Source of the DNA: Ramlibacter sp.
Lineage (GTDB): Bacteria; Pseudomonadota; Gammaproteobacteria; Burkholderiales; Burkholderiaceae_C
Assembly: GCF_029866045.1 (NCBI RefSeq)
Contig: NZ_JARXAB010000141.1
Span: 1 to 38,262, forward strand
Reading direction: 5' to 3'
DNA: 38,262 bases
Below the pieces are notes generated by a model, which worked only from the letters and a program-made list of their open reading frames with translations, did no database searches and had not been told where the DNA came from. Positions 17,973 to 26,972 of the stretch are shown here, in pieces. A program made the position numbers and the translations under genes. Every line of letters starts with the position of its first letter. Position 1 is the first letter of the stretch.

Positions 17973-18731
17973 ATGAAACTGTTTCGCCTCCCCCTCGCCG
18001 CTTGGCCCACCGCGCTGCGGGCCCTGTCACTCTTCACGCTGCCACTTTTGCTACTGGCGCTGCTAGGCCCGACCCCGGCCCGGGCCCAGGAGGCCCAAAT
18101 TCGCAAGGCCATCACCGAGCGCCTGCCCCAACTGGGCGCGGTCGAGGAGGTTCGCAAAACGCCCATCGCTGGCCTGTTCGAGGTCCGCATTGGCCTCGAC
18201 TTGTTCTACACCGACGCACAGGGCAACTACCTGATCCAGGGCCAGATCCTCGACACGAAAAACAAGCGCAACCTCACCGAGGAACGCGTGGAAAAATTGA
18301 GCGCCATCGACTTTGCCAGCCTGCCAGTGGCCGACGCCTTCACCATCGTGCGCGGCAACGGCAAACGCAAGGTGGCGGTCTTCCAAGACCCTAACTGCGG
18401 CTACTGCAAGCGCTTCGAGAAAGACCTGCAGGGCGTGGACAACATCACCTTGCATGTGTTCCTGTACCCCATCCTGGGCCCGGACTCGCTGGAGAAATCG
18501 CGCAACCTCTGGTGCGCCAAAGACAAGGGCCGTGCCTGGCAAGACTGGATGGTGCGCGACCAGCTGCCTGCCAAGGTCAGCTGCGACAGCGCGGCGCTCT
18601 CACGCAACGTCGAGTTTGGCCGCAAGTGGCGCATCAGCGGGACACCCACCCTTGTCTTCACCGACGGCAGCCGGGTGCCAGGCGCCATCAGCGCCCAGCA
18701 GCTCGAACAGAAGCTGGCCGAAATCAAATGA
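17973..18731 (+). CDS. dsbC: DsbC-like periplasmic disulfide isomerase
   Basis: A 252-residue protein with a signal peptide (residues about 1-38, ending ARAQ), an N-terminal dimerisation/cystatin-like domain and a thioredoxin-fold catalytic domain with CGYC (Cys142, Cys145). A second cysteine pair (NLWCAK, VSCD) and the cis-Pro segment SGTPTLVF are present, as in DsbC/DsbG. It should reshuffle wrong disulfides in the periplasm with DsbD as reductant (not in the window). Its stop overlaps a tiny frame leading to the M61 gene. Confidence 0.94.
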   Translation: MKLFRLPLAAWPTALRALSLFTLPLLLLALLGPTPARAQEAQIRKAITERLPQLGAVEEVRKTPIAGLFEVRIGLDLFYTDAQGNYLIQGQILDTKNKRNLTEERVEKLSAIDFASLPVADAFTIVRGNGKRKVAVFQDPNCGYCKRFEKDLQGVDNITLHVFLYPILGPDSLEKSRNLWCAKDKGRAWQDWMVRDQLPAKVSCDSAALSRNVEFGRKWRISGTPTLVFTDGSRVPGAISAQQLEQKLAEIK

Positions 18732-18750
18732 CCTTCACGGACCGCCTGCA

Positions 18751-20559
18751 TTGATCGCTCCCCTGCATTACCAGGTCGAACCCGCCGACCTGCGCGCCCA
18801 CCTTTGGCGCGTCACCCTCACCCTGGCTGCGCCCGCAGAGGCGCAGCAGTTGTCGCTGCCGGTGTGGATCCCCGGCAGCTACCTGGTGCGTGAGTTCTCG
18901 CGTCACCTGCAGTGCCTGGGCGCGCGCCAGAACGGCAAGGCCATCGCCCTGCAGCAAGTGAGCAAGTGCCAGTGGCAGGCCGACTGCGCAGCTGGCTCGC
19001 CGCTCACCGTGAGCTACGAGGTCTACGCCTTCGACAACTCGGTGCGCGCCTCTTGGCTAGACGAAGGCCGCGGCTTTTTCAACGGCACCAGCCTGTGCCT
19101 GCGGGTGCATGGCCAGGAGCAGGAGGCCCACGCCCTCGAGCTGCTGCCGCCGCCAGGCGTGGCCACGCCCTGGGAAGCAGCCACCGGCCTCACGCCACAC
19201 AAGGTGAACAAACGGGGCTTTGGCAGCTACCTGGCCGCCGACTACGACGAGCTCGTGGACTGCCCGGTGGAAATGGGCCCGACCGACAGCCTCTGGAGCG
19301 GCCACTTCGAGGCCGCCGGCATCCCCCACCGCATCGTGGTGGCCGGTGCGCCGCCGACCTTCGACGGTGCGCGGCTGGTCGAACACACCCGCGCGATCTG
19401 CGAGGCCGAGATCGGTTTCTGGCACGGCAAGGGCCGTGGCAAGGGAGCGGGGAAAAGTGCGGGGAAAAGCGCCGGCAAAGCCGCGCCCTTCAAGACCTAC
19501 CTGTTCATGCTCAATGCGGTGGACGAGGGCTATGGCGGCCTGGAACACCGCAACTCCACCGCGCTCATTGCCTCGCGCCGCGATCTGCCGCGGCAGGGTG
19601 AGACGCGCACGCCCGAGGGCTACACCACCCTGCTGGGCCTCATCAGCCACGAGTACTTCCACACCTGGAACGTCAAGCAGCTGCGGCCGGCCGAGTTCAC
19701 CCGCTACGACTACACCCAGGAGAACTACACCCGCCTGCTGTGGTTCTTCGAGGGCTTCACCAGTTACTACGACGACCTGTTCCTGCGCCGCACCGGCGTG
19801 ATCGACGACCCGGCCTACCTGCGGCTGCTGGCCAAGAGCATCAACCAGGTGCTGCAAGCGCCAGGGCGGACGGTGCAGTCGGTGGCCCAGGCCAGCTACG
19901 ACGCCTGGATCAAGTACTACCGGCCCGACGAGAACACCGCCAACGCCACCATCAGCTACTACAGCAAGGGATCGCTGGTGGCGCTGTGCCTCGACCTCAC
20001 CCTGCGCGCCGAGGGCAAGACCACGCTGGACGCGGTGATGCGCGCGCTGTGGGCCCGCTGCAAGGGCGGGCCCATGACCGAGGCCGATTTGACCGCCACC
20101 CTCAAGGATCTGGGCGGTCGCAGCTTCGCCCGCGAGATCGCGGCCTGGGTGCATGGCACCCGCGAACTGCCACTGCAGGAGCTTTTGCAACAGCACGGTG
20201 TCACCGTGTGGCGGGATCCCGCGCCGATGCAGCAGCGCCTCGGCCTGCGCGCAGACGAATCAGGCGGCAGCATCCGCATCAAGACCGTGCTGCGTGGCGG
20301 CCCTGCCGAGCAGGCGGGTCTGGCCGCTGGTGACGAGTGGCTGGGCGCGGAGGTGGGCGTGCAAGGCTGGCGGCTGGACCGGCTCGATGACCTGCACCTC
20401 TACCTCGGCACCCAGCGCCGCTTCATCGCACTGGTCGCGCGCGACCGGCGGCTGCTGCGTTTGGCAATGGCCATGCCACCCGCCTCCGCCGCCCAGGCCT
20501 GGCGGCTGTCGGTGGGCGAATCGGCACGGGTTCGGGCATGGCTGGCGGGAACAGACTGA
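18751..20559 (+). CDS. M61-family metallopeptidase with PDZ domain
   Basis: A 602-residue glycyl-aminopeptidase-like protease. An N-terminal beta domain (VWIPGSYLVREF) leads to the catalytic domain with GGLEH (262-266), zinc motif HEYFH (300-304, the M61 HExxH followed by TWN) and the third ligand Glu334 in FFEGFTSYYDD. A C-terminal PDZ domain (RIKTVLRGGPAEQAGLAAGDEW) follows. The start is taken as TTG at 18751, which matches the family's short N-terminus; no ATG is in frame nearby. A low-complexity Lys/Gly-rich insert (about 226-246, coded by near 12-bp repeats) lies between N-domain and active site. It overlaps the DUF3108 gene by 22 bp. Confidence 0.9.
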   Translation: MIAPLHYQVEPADLRAHLWRVTLTLAAPAEAQQLSLPVWIPGSYLVREFSRHLQCLGARQNGKAIALQQVSKCQWQADCAAGSPLTVSYEVYAFDNSVRASWLDEGRGFFNGTSLCLRVHGQEQEAHALELLPPPGVATPWEAATGLTPHKVNKRGFGSYLAADYDELVDCPVEMGPTDSLWSGHFEAAGIPHRIVVAGAPPTFDGARLVEHTRAICEAEIGFWHGKGRGKGAGKSAGKSAGKAAPFKTYLFMLNAVDEGYGGLEHRNSTALIASRRDLPRQGETRTPEGYTTLLGLISHEYFHTWNVKQLRPAEFTRYDYTQENYTRLLWFFEGFTSYYDDLFLRRTGVIDDPAYLRLLAKSINQVLQAPGRTVQSVAQASYDAWIKYYRPDENTANATISYYSKGSLVALCLDLTLRAEGKTTLDAVMRALWARCKGGPMTEADLTATLKDLGGRSFAREIAAWVHGTRELPLQELLQQHGVTVWRDPAPMQQRLGLRADESGGSIRIKTVLRGGPAEQAGLAAGDEWLGAEVGVQGWRLDRLDDLHLYLGTQRRFIALVARDRRLLRLAMAMPPASAAQAWRLSVGESARVRAWLAGTD

Positions 20560-22151
20560 ACCAGCCACCCGAAGCTGGCCAGGAAAGCAGCACCGGACTA
20601 GGCTGGCGGCAGGCGCTGGCGCGGCGCGGAATCGCCAGCACGCCCAGGCGCATGGTCCGCACGCTGACGATCACGCTGGCCATCCTGACCTTCGTCGTGT
20701 TCCTGGGCCACCTGCTCGCGCTCGAGTGGCTGGCCCGCCTTGCGCCCGGCCTGAGCGGCTTGCAGGCCCTGCCCGAGCCCCTGTTCACGCGGGTGCTGGC
20801 GCCGTCGGAAAAGGACCCGGAGGTGGTGGCCGTCCCACCGGCCGCGCCAGCGCCGGCCCCGGTAAAGCCTGAGGCAAGCCTGGTGGCCGCAGCGCCAGCG
20901 AGCCCGGCCTCTGCGCCTGCGCCTGCGCCTGCCTCGACACCTGAGCCCACACCTGAGCCCACACCTGAGCCCGCACCTGCGCCTTCACAGGCACCAGAAC
21001 CCCCGCCGACAGAGGTCGCCACACCAACACCGCCGCCCGCCGAGCCGGCGCCGCCGATCACTGCAACGCTGGTCATCGCGGCGGAGACGCCTGCTCAGAC
21101 ATCCGCGCAGACGTCCGCTCCGACCCCCGCTCCGACGGCGGCCAGCGAGACCAGCGTCAACCCACAGGCGGTCGTGACGGCGCCGATTACGGTCGCGGCT
21201 GCCACGGTGATGGCAAGCACCGCACCTGTTGCAACTGTCGCACCTGCCACACCTGCCACACCTGCCACACCTGCCGCACCTGTTGCACCTGTCGCACCTG
21301 CCACACCTGTCGCACCTGCTACGCCGATCGCGCCTCCCGCAAAAATCGAAACGGGCCCACCTGTCACGGCGAGGGCACCGGCCGCTCAGGGTGGTGATGG
21401 CGGCTCTTCGGCAGGCGGTCGGGCTACGGCCAACAACGCGCAGGCAGGAACAAGCGCAACGGGCAGCGCCGCCGTCACCGGCCCTGTCGCTGGCGCCGAC
21501 CCGCTCGAGCGCCTCTGGCCGGTCGACACCCGCATCACCTACAAACTCTCCGGACTGTTTCGGGGCGGTCCCCTGCACGGCACGGCCAAAGTCCAGTGGT
21601 TGCGACAGGGCGACCTCTATCAGGCCCGCGTTGAGCTCTCCGTGTCGCCCTTCTTCAATGCCGCCTACACCAGCCAGGGCCAGGTCACTCTGCAGGGCCT
21701 GATTCCGCAGGCCTTCGAAGACACCCGCGGCAGCCGCCGGCGCCTGACCCGATTCACCGACAAGGAGGTGATCCAGCACGATGGCCGCAGCTTCGAGCGG
21801 CCTGCGGGTGTGCAGGACCTGGCCAGCCAGTTCATCGAAATCGGCCACCGCTTGCGAACCGGCCAAGCCACTTCCGCTCCAGGCGGCACCCTCACCCTGC
21901 CGCTGGTGCGGCCCGGCTCAGTCGACACCTGGACCTACGACATCTTCGCGCACGAGATGCTGCGCACCCCTCGCCTGGGCAATCTCGACACGGTGCGGGT
22001 CACCCCCCGGCCCTTCACCAATGCCCGCGGCACCCTGGCCTCAGAAGTCTGGTTCGCACCGCGCCTGCAGTACCTGCCGGTACGTTTGAAGATCAGCTTC
22101 GGCGAGGAGGCCTGGGCCGACCTGCTGGTCGAAACGATCGAGCAGCGCTGA
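20538..22151 (+). CDS. DUF3108 protein with TonB-like Pro/Ala-rich linker
   Basis: A 537-residue protein: a short cytoplasmic N-terminus, a single transmembrane helix (about 41-63), a long Pro/Ala/Thr-rich linker (about 95-320) and a C-terminal DUF3108 beta domain ([22 protein letters not shown] onward). The layout suggests an inner-membrane anchor with a periplasmic domain reaching toward the envelope; the role is unknown. The linker is coded by simple repeats near 20935-20975 (12-bp units) and 21229-21320 (CACCTGCCA-like 9-mers). ATG at 20538 overlaps the M61 gene; ATG at 20652 ([12 protein letters not shown]) is an equally possible start. Confidence 0.85.
   Translation: MAGGNRLNQPPEAGQESSTGLGWRQALARRGIASTPRRMVRTLTITLAILTFVVFLGHLLALEWLARLAPGLSGLQALPEPLFTRVLAPSEKDPEVVAVPPAAPAPAPVKPEASLVAAAPASPASAPAPAPASTPEPTPEPTPEPAPAPSQAPEPPPTEVATPTPPPAEPAPPITATLVIAAETPAQTSAQTSAPTPAPTAASETSVNPQAVVTAPITVAAATVMASTAPVATVAPATPATPATPAAPVAPVAPATPVAPATPIAPPAKIETGPPVTARAPAAQGGDGGSSAGGRATANNAQAGTSATGSAAVTGPVAGADPLERLWPVDTRITYKLSGLFRGGPLHGTAKVQWLRQGDLYQARVELSVSPFFNAAYTSQGQVTLQGLIPQAFEDTRGSRRRLTRFTDKEVIQHDGRSFERPAGVQDLASQFIEIGHRLRTGQATSAPGGTLTLPLVRPGSVDTWTYDIFAHEMLRTPRLGNLDTVRVTPRPFTNARGTLASEVWFAPRLQYLPVRLKISFGEEAWADLLVETIEQR
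20930..21320. repeat. Simple-sequence repeats coding the Pro/Ala/Thr linker
   Basis: Two blocks are seen inside the DUF3108 gene: ACCTGAGCCCAC-type 12-mers near 20938-20972 and CACCTGCCA/CACCTGTCG-type 9-mers near 21229-21320. They keep the frame, so length variants would change only the linker. Confidence 0.7.
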
Positions 22152-22188
22152 GGCCTCCGCGGGCTCTATCTGGCCCCGGCCCCTTGGG

Positions 22189-22194
22189 TATAGT
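22189..22194 (+). promoter_or_regulatory. Candidate -10 box for the enoyl-CoA hydratase gene
   Basis: TATAGT matches the -10 consensus at five of six positions and is 55 bp before the ATG. A good -35 is not visible. Confidence 0.35.
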
Positions 22195-22249
22195 GCCCCG
22201 ACGCCATTCACACCCACCCATCGCAAGCGGCTCACCGCCAGGAGAAAGC

Positions 22250-23029
22250 ATGTCTTACCAATGCATCGAGGTATCCACCGAGGCCGAGCGCGTTGGCCTT
22301 GTTCGCCTCAACCGCCCCAAGCAACTCAACGCCCTGAACGGCGAGTTGATGGACGAACTCGGCGCCGCCCTTAAGGCCTTTGATGCCGACGACGCCATCG
22401 GCTGCATCGTCATCACAGGCAGCGAGAAGGCCTTTGCCGCCGGCGCCGACATTGGCGCCATGGCCAAGCTCGGTTTCTCTGAGGCCTATGGTGGCGACTT
22501 CATCACCCGCAACTGGGAAACCATCCGCAGCATCCGCAAGCCAGTCATCGCCGCGGTAGCGGGCTTCGCCCTGGGCGGCGGCTGCGAATTGGCCATGATG
22601 TGCGATTTCATCATCGCCGCCGACAACGCCAAGTTCGGCCAGCCCGAGATCAAGCTGGGCATCATCCCTGGGGCTGGCGGCACCCAACGCCTGCCACGCG
22701 CGGTGGGCAAGGCCAAGGCCATGGACCTGGCACTCACCGGCCGCATGATGGACGCCACCGAAGCCGAGCGCTCGGGTCTGGTGAGCCGCGTGGTCGCCGC
22801 CGACAAGCTGATGGAAGAAACCCTGGCGGTCGCCCTGCTGGTGGCAGGTATGCCGCGCCTGGCTGCCTATGCGGCCAAGGAGTCGGTCAACCGGGCCTTC
22901 GAAAGCGGCCTGTCCGACGGCGTGATGTACGAGCGCCGGCTGTTTCAGGCGCTCTTCGCCACCGAGGATCAAAAGGAAGGCATGGAAGCCTTCATGGCCA
23001 AGCGGCCGGGAGTGTTCAAAAACCGCTAA
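22250..23029 (+). CDS. Enoyl-CoA hydratase
   Basis: A 259-residue crotonase-fold enzyme that hydrates trans-2-enoyl-CoA in beta-oxidation or phenylacetate-type pathways. Conserved pieces are [10 protein letters not shown] (oxyanion-hole Ala/Gly), [22 protein letters not shown], and the catalytic Glu pair in [20 protein letters not shown], matching the two Glu of rat ECH. The start ATG at 22250 has GGAGA nine bases upstream. The family member is probably short-chain (EchA8/PaaF-like); the exact pathway is not shown by neighbours. Confidence 0.95.
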   Translation: MSYQCIEVSTEAERVGLVRLNRPKQLNALNGELMDELGAALKAFDADDAIGCIVITGSEKAFAAGADIGAMAKLGFSEAYGGDFITRNWETIRSIRKPVIAAVAGFALGGGCELAMMCDFIIAADNAKFGQPEIKLGIIPGAGGTQRLPRAVGKAKAMDLALTGRMMDATEAERSGLVSRVVAADKLMEETLAVALLVAGMPRLAAYAAKESVNRAFESGLSDGVMYERRLFQALFATEDQKEGMEAFMAKRPGVFKNR

Positions 23030-23115
23030 GGCTGCAATTGCCTGCCGCTCTGGGCAAGCTGACGGTATCACCGGGCCGCCGGCAATGACGCATCGACAAA
23101 AGTACGCGCCTGGCC

Positions 23116-23129
23116 CTTAGCGTGCTAAG
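23116..23129. promoter_or_regulatory. Perfect palindrome upstream of the GT17 gene
   Basis: CTTAGC-GT-GCTAAG has 6-bp perfect arms and ends nine bases before the ATG at 23139. It may be an operator or a start-site-proximal element; function is unknown. Confidence 0.45.
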
Positions 23130-23138
23130 TTAGTGCCC

Positions 23139-23972
23139 ATGAGGATCATTGACGCGTTCATATTCTTCAATGAAATCGAGCTGCTGAAGATCCGGCTTGA
23201 ATTGCTCTACCCTCATGTCGACGAGTTTGTCATCTGCGAGGCCAACACCACCTTCTCTGGCCAGCGCAAGCCCTACACCTTCCTGGAGCGAGAGCAGGAG
23301 TTTTCACCTTGGCGGGACAAAATCACCTTCCTCGCCTACCAACCCGAGCTCACTGGCTTGGACTTCACCCGCCCCACGACATTTGACGGCAGCTCGGCGC
23401 CTTGGCAGATAGAACGAGGGCAGCGCAACCACCTTGCGAGCTGCCTGGCCTGCGCAAAGGACGAGGACATCCTGATTCTTTCGGACGTCGACGAGATTTG
23501 GACCCCGGAGTTAGCCTCTTGGCTGAAGGCCTACCCGATGCAGATGAAGGCGGGGCGCTTGGGCATGCAGTTCCACTACTTCTTCATGAACTGCCGTGGC
23601 ATCGGTCCCGCGAACTCACTATGGACTTATTCTTTGTTTGCCCGGGTCGGCCTTCTCCGGGCCCAGCCCCACACGCTCCACGATCTGCGCGTGGACGCAC
23701 AGCTACCGGTGACCAGCGACGCGGGTTGGCATTTCTCCTACCTTGGCGGGGCAGAGGCGGTCATTCGGAAAATTGAGTCTTTCTCGCATCAGGAGCTCAA
23801 TACACAGGAAATCAAAAACTTTGAGCGAATTTCCAACTGTCTGCGCCTGGGCCTGGACCCCTTCGACCGCGCCGACCACGCTTGGGCCTTCTTCCATGTG
23901 GACAGCTACCCGGCGACCCTGGCGGCTCTGATGCGCCGCCACCCTGGCCTGATCAAGGCGACTTTGCTTTGA
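23139..23972 (+). CDS. GT17-family glycosyltransferase
   Basis: A 277-residue protein that starts MRIIDAFIFFNEIELLKIRL, the hallmark of glycosyltransferase family 17, whose animal members add bisecting GlcNAc to glycoproteins. The DxD-type region is LILSDVDEIW (about 117-126), with an ANTTFSG block near residue 43 and AGWHFSYLGG near 195. Bacterial members occur in surface-glycan clusters. GTG at 23133 would add two codons; ATG at 23139 is chosen by family. It is visibly more AT-rich than surrounding genes and begins a three-gene glycan-type cluster. Confidence 0.9.
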   Translation: MRIIDAFIFFNEIELLKIRLELLYPHVDEFVICEANTTFSGQRKPYTFLEREQEFSPWRDKITFLAYQPELTGLDFTRPTTFDGSSAPWQIERGQRNHLASCLACAKDEDILILSDVDEIWTPELASWLKAYPMQMKAGRLGMQFHYFFMNCRGIGPANSLWTYSLFARVGLLRAQPHTLHDLRVDAQLPVTSDAGWHFSYLGGAEAVIRKIESFSHQELNTQEIKNFERISNCLRLGLDPFDRADHAWAFFHVDSYPATLAALMRRHPGLIKATLL

Positions 23973-23994
23973 GCCTGAGCACAGGAGATTCGCG

Positions 23995-24711
23995 ATGAGC
24001 CTGATGAATACCAGCGATAAAGTTTTCTGGCACGGGTTCACCGACTTCTACGAATCATTTTTTCTGGGGCGGGATTTCCGTTACGTCGCTGAAGTCGGGG
24101 TCTTTAAGGGCAACTCCATCCGCTGGCTGCTGGAGCGATTCCCGAACGCCGAAATTCATGGCGCAGACATATTGCCCTTGCAGCCGGAGTGGCCCGTGAA
24201 CTCCCGCTTTGCGTTTAGCCAGTTGGACCAAGGCGACCCAAAGCAACTGCGAAGCTTCTTCGGCTCCCGCCCCTTCGAACTGATCATCGAGGATGGCTCA
24301 CACCAGCCGCAGCACCAGGTGCTGGCCCTTGTTGAGGGGGTTCAGGCACTTGCGCCTCTGGGTCTCTACATTCTTGAGGACATCCACACCTCCCACCCCA
24401 GTTCCACTCGGGATGGGCGGGGCAATGCGCTTCATGCGCTATTGGCCATCCACCATTACCAGCGTTTAGGCCTGCCCGTCGATGACACGCGCGCCGCGCT
24501 GATCGCCAACAACTCGATCTTGGCCGCCGAAGAAGTGCACTATCTTGGCTCAACGTTATCGAAAATCGCCCTGTATCGCCGCACACGACTCCCGGACTAC
24601 TGTTACCGTTGCAATGTGAGGGACTTCGATTTCAGCGCCCTGCGCTGCCAGTGCGGAGCCGACGTGTTCAGCGACGCGGACTCCATGACCTTCGTCCTAC
24701 AAAAGGCGTGA
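23995..24711 (+). CDS. Class I SAM-dependent methyltransferase with C-terminal Cys-rich tail
   Basis: A 238-residue protein. VAEVGVFKGNSIRWLLERFP is the SAM-binding motif I, IHGADI motif II and LIIEDGSHQPQHQ plus YILEDIHTSH the metal/acceptor segment of macrocin/cephalosporin-hydroxylase-like O-methyltransferases. The C-terminus (about 203-230) has CYRC and CQC, four Cys that could make a zinc ribbon. It is 22 bp after the GT17 gene and has an AGGAG Shine-Dalgarno, so it probably modifies the same glycan. GC content looks low. Confidence 0.82.
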   Translation: MSLMNTSDKVFWHGFTDFYESFFLGRDFRYVAEVGVFKGNSIRWLLERFPNAEIHGADILPLQPEWPVNSRFAFSQLDQGDPKQLRSFFGSRPFELIIEDGSHQPQHQVLALVEGVQALAPLGLYILEDIHTSHPSSTRDGRGNALHALLAIHHYQRLGLPVDDTRAALIANNSILAAEEVHYLGSTLSKIALYRRTRLPDYCYRCNVRDFDFSALRCQCGADVFSDADSMTFVLQKA

Positions 24712-25571
24712 GTGGCGTAGCTTCGTTAATGCAAGATCTATCACAGGTCACACTTTGCGCCGCCGACTGCGTTACCCCTGCACTGGCGGGGCAGGCCCTC
24801 GACCGCTGCCTCGCTCAGTGCGACTTCGGCGAGGCCCTGCTGCTGTCGCATGAAGCCGCGCCAACCCAGGCGCGCTGGACACGCATCGACCCTCTGCGCT
24901 CCATCGCCGACTACAACGCCTTCATGCTTGGGCAACTGATCGAGCATGTGCGCACCCCCTATGTGCTGGTTGTGCAGTGGGATGGCTTTGTGCTGGACGC
25001 CAGCCAATGGCGATCTTGTTTCCTTGACTTCGACTACATCGGCGCACGCTGGCCCTGGCACCCCACAGGCAGCGACGTGGGCAACGGCGGCTTCTCGCTG
25101 CGCTCACGGCGGCTGCTGGAGGCGCTGGCCAGCCCGGGATTTGTGCACGCGGACGCGCCCGAGGATGACCTGATCTGCCGCCGCAACCGCCCTTACCTGG
25201 AGCAGGCCCACGGCATCCGCTTCGCGCCGGCCGAAGTGGCCGAGCGTTTCGCCTACGAAAACGGCGAGCCACAGCGGTCGACCTTCGGCTTTCACGGCCT
25301 GTTCAACCTGTGGCGGCACCTGGACGAGGGCCAAGTGCTGGTCATCGCGGACAGCCTCCCGGCGCGCACCTGCCTTTCGAAAGCGTTCGTTGACCTGCAA
25401 ATGACCTACCTGCAACAGCGCAAGTATTGGATGGTGGGCGCGATGTATCGCCTCATGACCCGCGCCGGCGACCGGCAAGCCGTTCTGGCCGCCTATGGGC
25501 AGGCGATGCCGGACGCCGAGGTGCCCGAGGCCCTGGTTTCCTTGTGCGAGCGACTCATTCAGGGGACCTGA
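24708..25571 (+). CDS. DUF5672 family protein, probable glycosyltransferase-like
   Basis: A 287-residue protein with the DUF5672 core: VVQWDGFVLDASQW, LDFDYIGARWPWH, then VGNGGFSLRSRRLLEAL, resembling a nucleotide-sugar transferase fold. GTG at 24708 overlaps the methyltransferase stop by four bases (GTGA) and would give coupling; ATG at 24729 is a possible alternative start. It is the last gene of the three-gene glycan cluster. The sugar and acceptor are unknown. Confidence 0.82.
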   Translation: MSGVASLMQDLSQVTLCAADCVTPALAGQALDRCLAQCDFGEALLLSHEAAPTQARWTRIDPLRSIADYNAFMLGQLIEHVRTPYVLVVQWDGFVLDASQWRSCFLDFDYIGARWPWHPTGSDVGNGGFSLRSRRLLEALASPGFVHADAPEDDLICRRNRPYLEQAHGIRFAPAEVAERFAYENGEPQRSTFGFHGLFNLWRHLDEGQVLVIADSLPARTCLSKAFVDLQMTYLQQRKYWMVGAMYRLMTRAGDRQAVLAAYGQAMPDAEVPEALVSLCERLIQGT

Positions 25572-25581
25572 GCGAGCGGGC

Positions 25582-26724
25582 TCAGGCTGGCGCGAGTGTG
25601 AAGGCCTCGTGCACCGCCGACTGCACGCCTCCGCCCAGGACGGCGCCGCCGCCGGCCACGTAGACCCAGTCGCCAATCGTCACCGCGCCCACCGCATGCC
25701 TCGGAATGGGCATGGGCGCGTGCGACAGCCAGCTGTCGCTTGCCGCGTCATAGCTTTCCATCTGGCCAAACACCGTTTGCTGGCCCGGGCGGTTGATGAT
25801 GCCGCCCTCCCCGCCCATGGCAAAAAGCCGGTCGCGGTAGATCACCAGGCCATGGCCCGAGCGCGGCGTGGGCAGCGGCGCGCGCAACTCCCAGGTGTCG
25901 CGGTCCGGCAGGTAGACATGGTGCAAACCGGTGTTGTACTCAAAGGTGTTGAAGCGCCCGCCCACCACATGAATACGCCCCTGGTGGGCGACGCAGCCCA
26001 CATGGTCACGCGCGCCGGGCAGGGCCTTGCGCCGGCTCCAACTGTCGGCTTGGGGGTCGTAGACCTCGTGCCAGCCGACGCTGGCGCGCTCCTCCGTCGG
26101 TGCCGACGCGCCGCCAATCAAATGGACCTTGCCCCCCAGGGCGACCGCAGCCCCCGCGCCGCGCGGGCGCGGCAGCGGCGCCACCGCGGTCCAACGGTCA
26201 CTGGCCACGTCATAGGCAAAGGCCAGACTGTCCGGGTTGCGGTTTTGGTCGAGGAAGCCACCGAAGGCGTAGATGCGTCCGGCCAGTGCGGCCACGGCCA
26301 CATGGTTGGCGCCACGCGGCAGCGACGCGCCCAGGTACCAGCGGTCGTCACGCGGGTCGTAGATATGGTGGTAGGCCCGATCGACCCGGCCCTCGCCATA
26401 GCCGCCAATCACATGCAGGCGGCCGGCCCATTCGGCGGCCCAGGCCATCTCGCTGCGGGCAATGGGCAGCGACGCGCGTGTGACCCAGCGACCCGGGGCA
26501 CCTGCTGGCGCAGAACTGGCCACCGAGCGCTGCGCGGTCTGATCGGCGGTCAGGTGGTGCGGCACGCCGCCCTGAAGGCGGGCAAACGGGTCGGCCGCCG
26601 GCGCGGCGGACGGCAAAGCCGGCCCGTGGTGGCCATGATGGCCGTGGTGAGCCTGGGCGCGTGCCAAGGGGGACAGAAGCAGGCCGCTGGCGGCGGCAAG
26701 GACGTGACGGCGAGCGAGCGACAT
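25582..26724 (-). CDS. Exported Kelch-repeat protein with His-rich N-terminus
   Basis: A 380-residue protein. MSLARRHVLAAASGLLL is a Tat-like signal (double Arg), followed by a His-rich segment AHHGHHGHHG. Six or so Kelch blades (about 50 residues each, with GG and Tyr/Trp landmarks such as LHVIGGYG, IYAFGGF, VHLIGGASAP, IHVVGGRFN, LFAMGGEGG, VYVAGGG) fill the rest, so it should be a beta-propeller. Kelch exported proteins can bind sugars or be sialate mutarotases (NanM-like), but no family-specific site is seen. A GGAGA Shine-Dalgarno supports ATG at 26724. It is convergent with the glycan cluster. Confidence 0.88.
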   Translation of the reverse strand: MSLARRHVLAAASGLLLSPLARAQAHHGHHGHHGPALPSAAPAADPFARLQGGVPHHLTADQTAQRSVASSAPAGAPGRWVTRASLPIARSEMAWAAEWAGRLHVIGGYGEGRVDRAYHHIYDPRDDRWYLGASLPRGANHVAVAALAGRIYAFGGFLDQNRNPDSLAFAYDVASDRWTAVAPLPRPRGAGAAVALGGKVHLIGGASAPTEERASVGWHEVYDPQADSWSRRKALPGARDHVGCVAHQGRIHVVGGRFNTFEYNTGLHHVYLPDRDTWELRAPLPTPRSGHGLVIYRDRLFAMGGEGGIINRPGQQTVFGQMESYDAASDSWLSHAPMPIPRHAVGAVTIGDWVYVAGGGAVLGGGVQSAVHEAFTLAPA

Positions 26725-26808
26725 GGGGTCTCCTTGTGGCAGCCCCTGCCCCTGTGGGCCTGCGCCTCGATGAGCGCCCAAGAGGCCCGCTGGGGTTGGA
26801 GAAGCCGT

Positions 26809-26814
26809 TATAAT
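26809..26814 (+). promoter_or_regulatory. -10 box of the tRNA-Met gene
   Basis: A perfect TATAAT lies 10 bp before the tRNA 5' end. No good -35 with 17-bp spacing is visible. Confidence 0.6.
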
Positions 26815-26824
26815 TCGCGCCTTC

Positions 26825-26901
26825 GGCGCTTTAGCTCAGTCGGTTAGAGCGATGGAATCATAATCCACAGGTCCGCGGTTCGAATCCGTGAAGCGCCACC
26901 A
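26825..26901 (+). tRNA. tRNA-Met (anticodon CAT), elongator type
   Basis: A 77-base cloverleaf with encoded CCA. Acceptor arms GGCGCTT and AAGCGCC pair fully; the D-stem is GCTC/GAGC; the anticodon loop is ATCATAA (CAT at its centre) on a stem ATGGA/TCCAC; the T-arm is CGCGG-TTCGAAT-CCGTG. The CAT anticodon with full acceptor pairing argues for the elongator tRNA-Met rather than the initiator. tRNA-Ile2 (lysidine-modified CAT) cannot be excluded from the sequence alone. Its 3' end is repeated 744 bp downstream. Confidence 0.93.
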
Positions 26902-26903
26902 AA
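26869..26903 (+). repeat. Left copy of the tRNA 3'-end direct repeat (possible att site)
   Basis: A 35-bp stretch at the 3' end of tRNA-Met (AGGTCCGCGG to CGCCACCAAA) matches 27613-27647 at 34 of 35 positions. Confidence 0.85.
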
Positions 26904-26908
26904 TAAGA

Positions 26909-26938
26909 CCCCGCTGCTGGCAAAGCAGCGGGGTTTTT
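26909..26938 (+). terminator. Rho-independent terminator after tRNA-Met
   Basis: Stem CCCCGCTGCT / AGCAGCGGGG (perfect, 10 bp), loop GGCAA, then TTTTT. Confidence 0.9.
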
Positions 26939-26972
26939 CTTTGCGCGTCTCGCGGCCCGGTAGTGTCGCGGA

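Noticed and set aside
19057-20196. Long minus-strand open frame (379 codons)
   Set aside because: Antisense shadow of the M61 peptidase, whose zinc motif and PDZ domain are clear.
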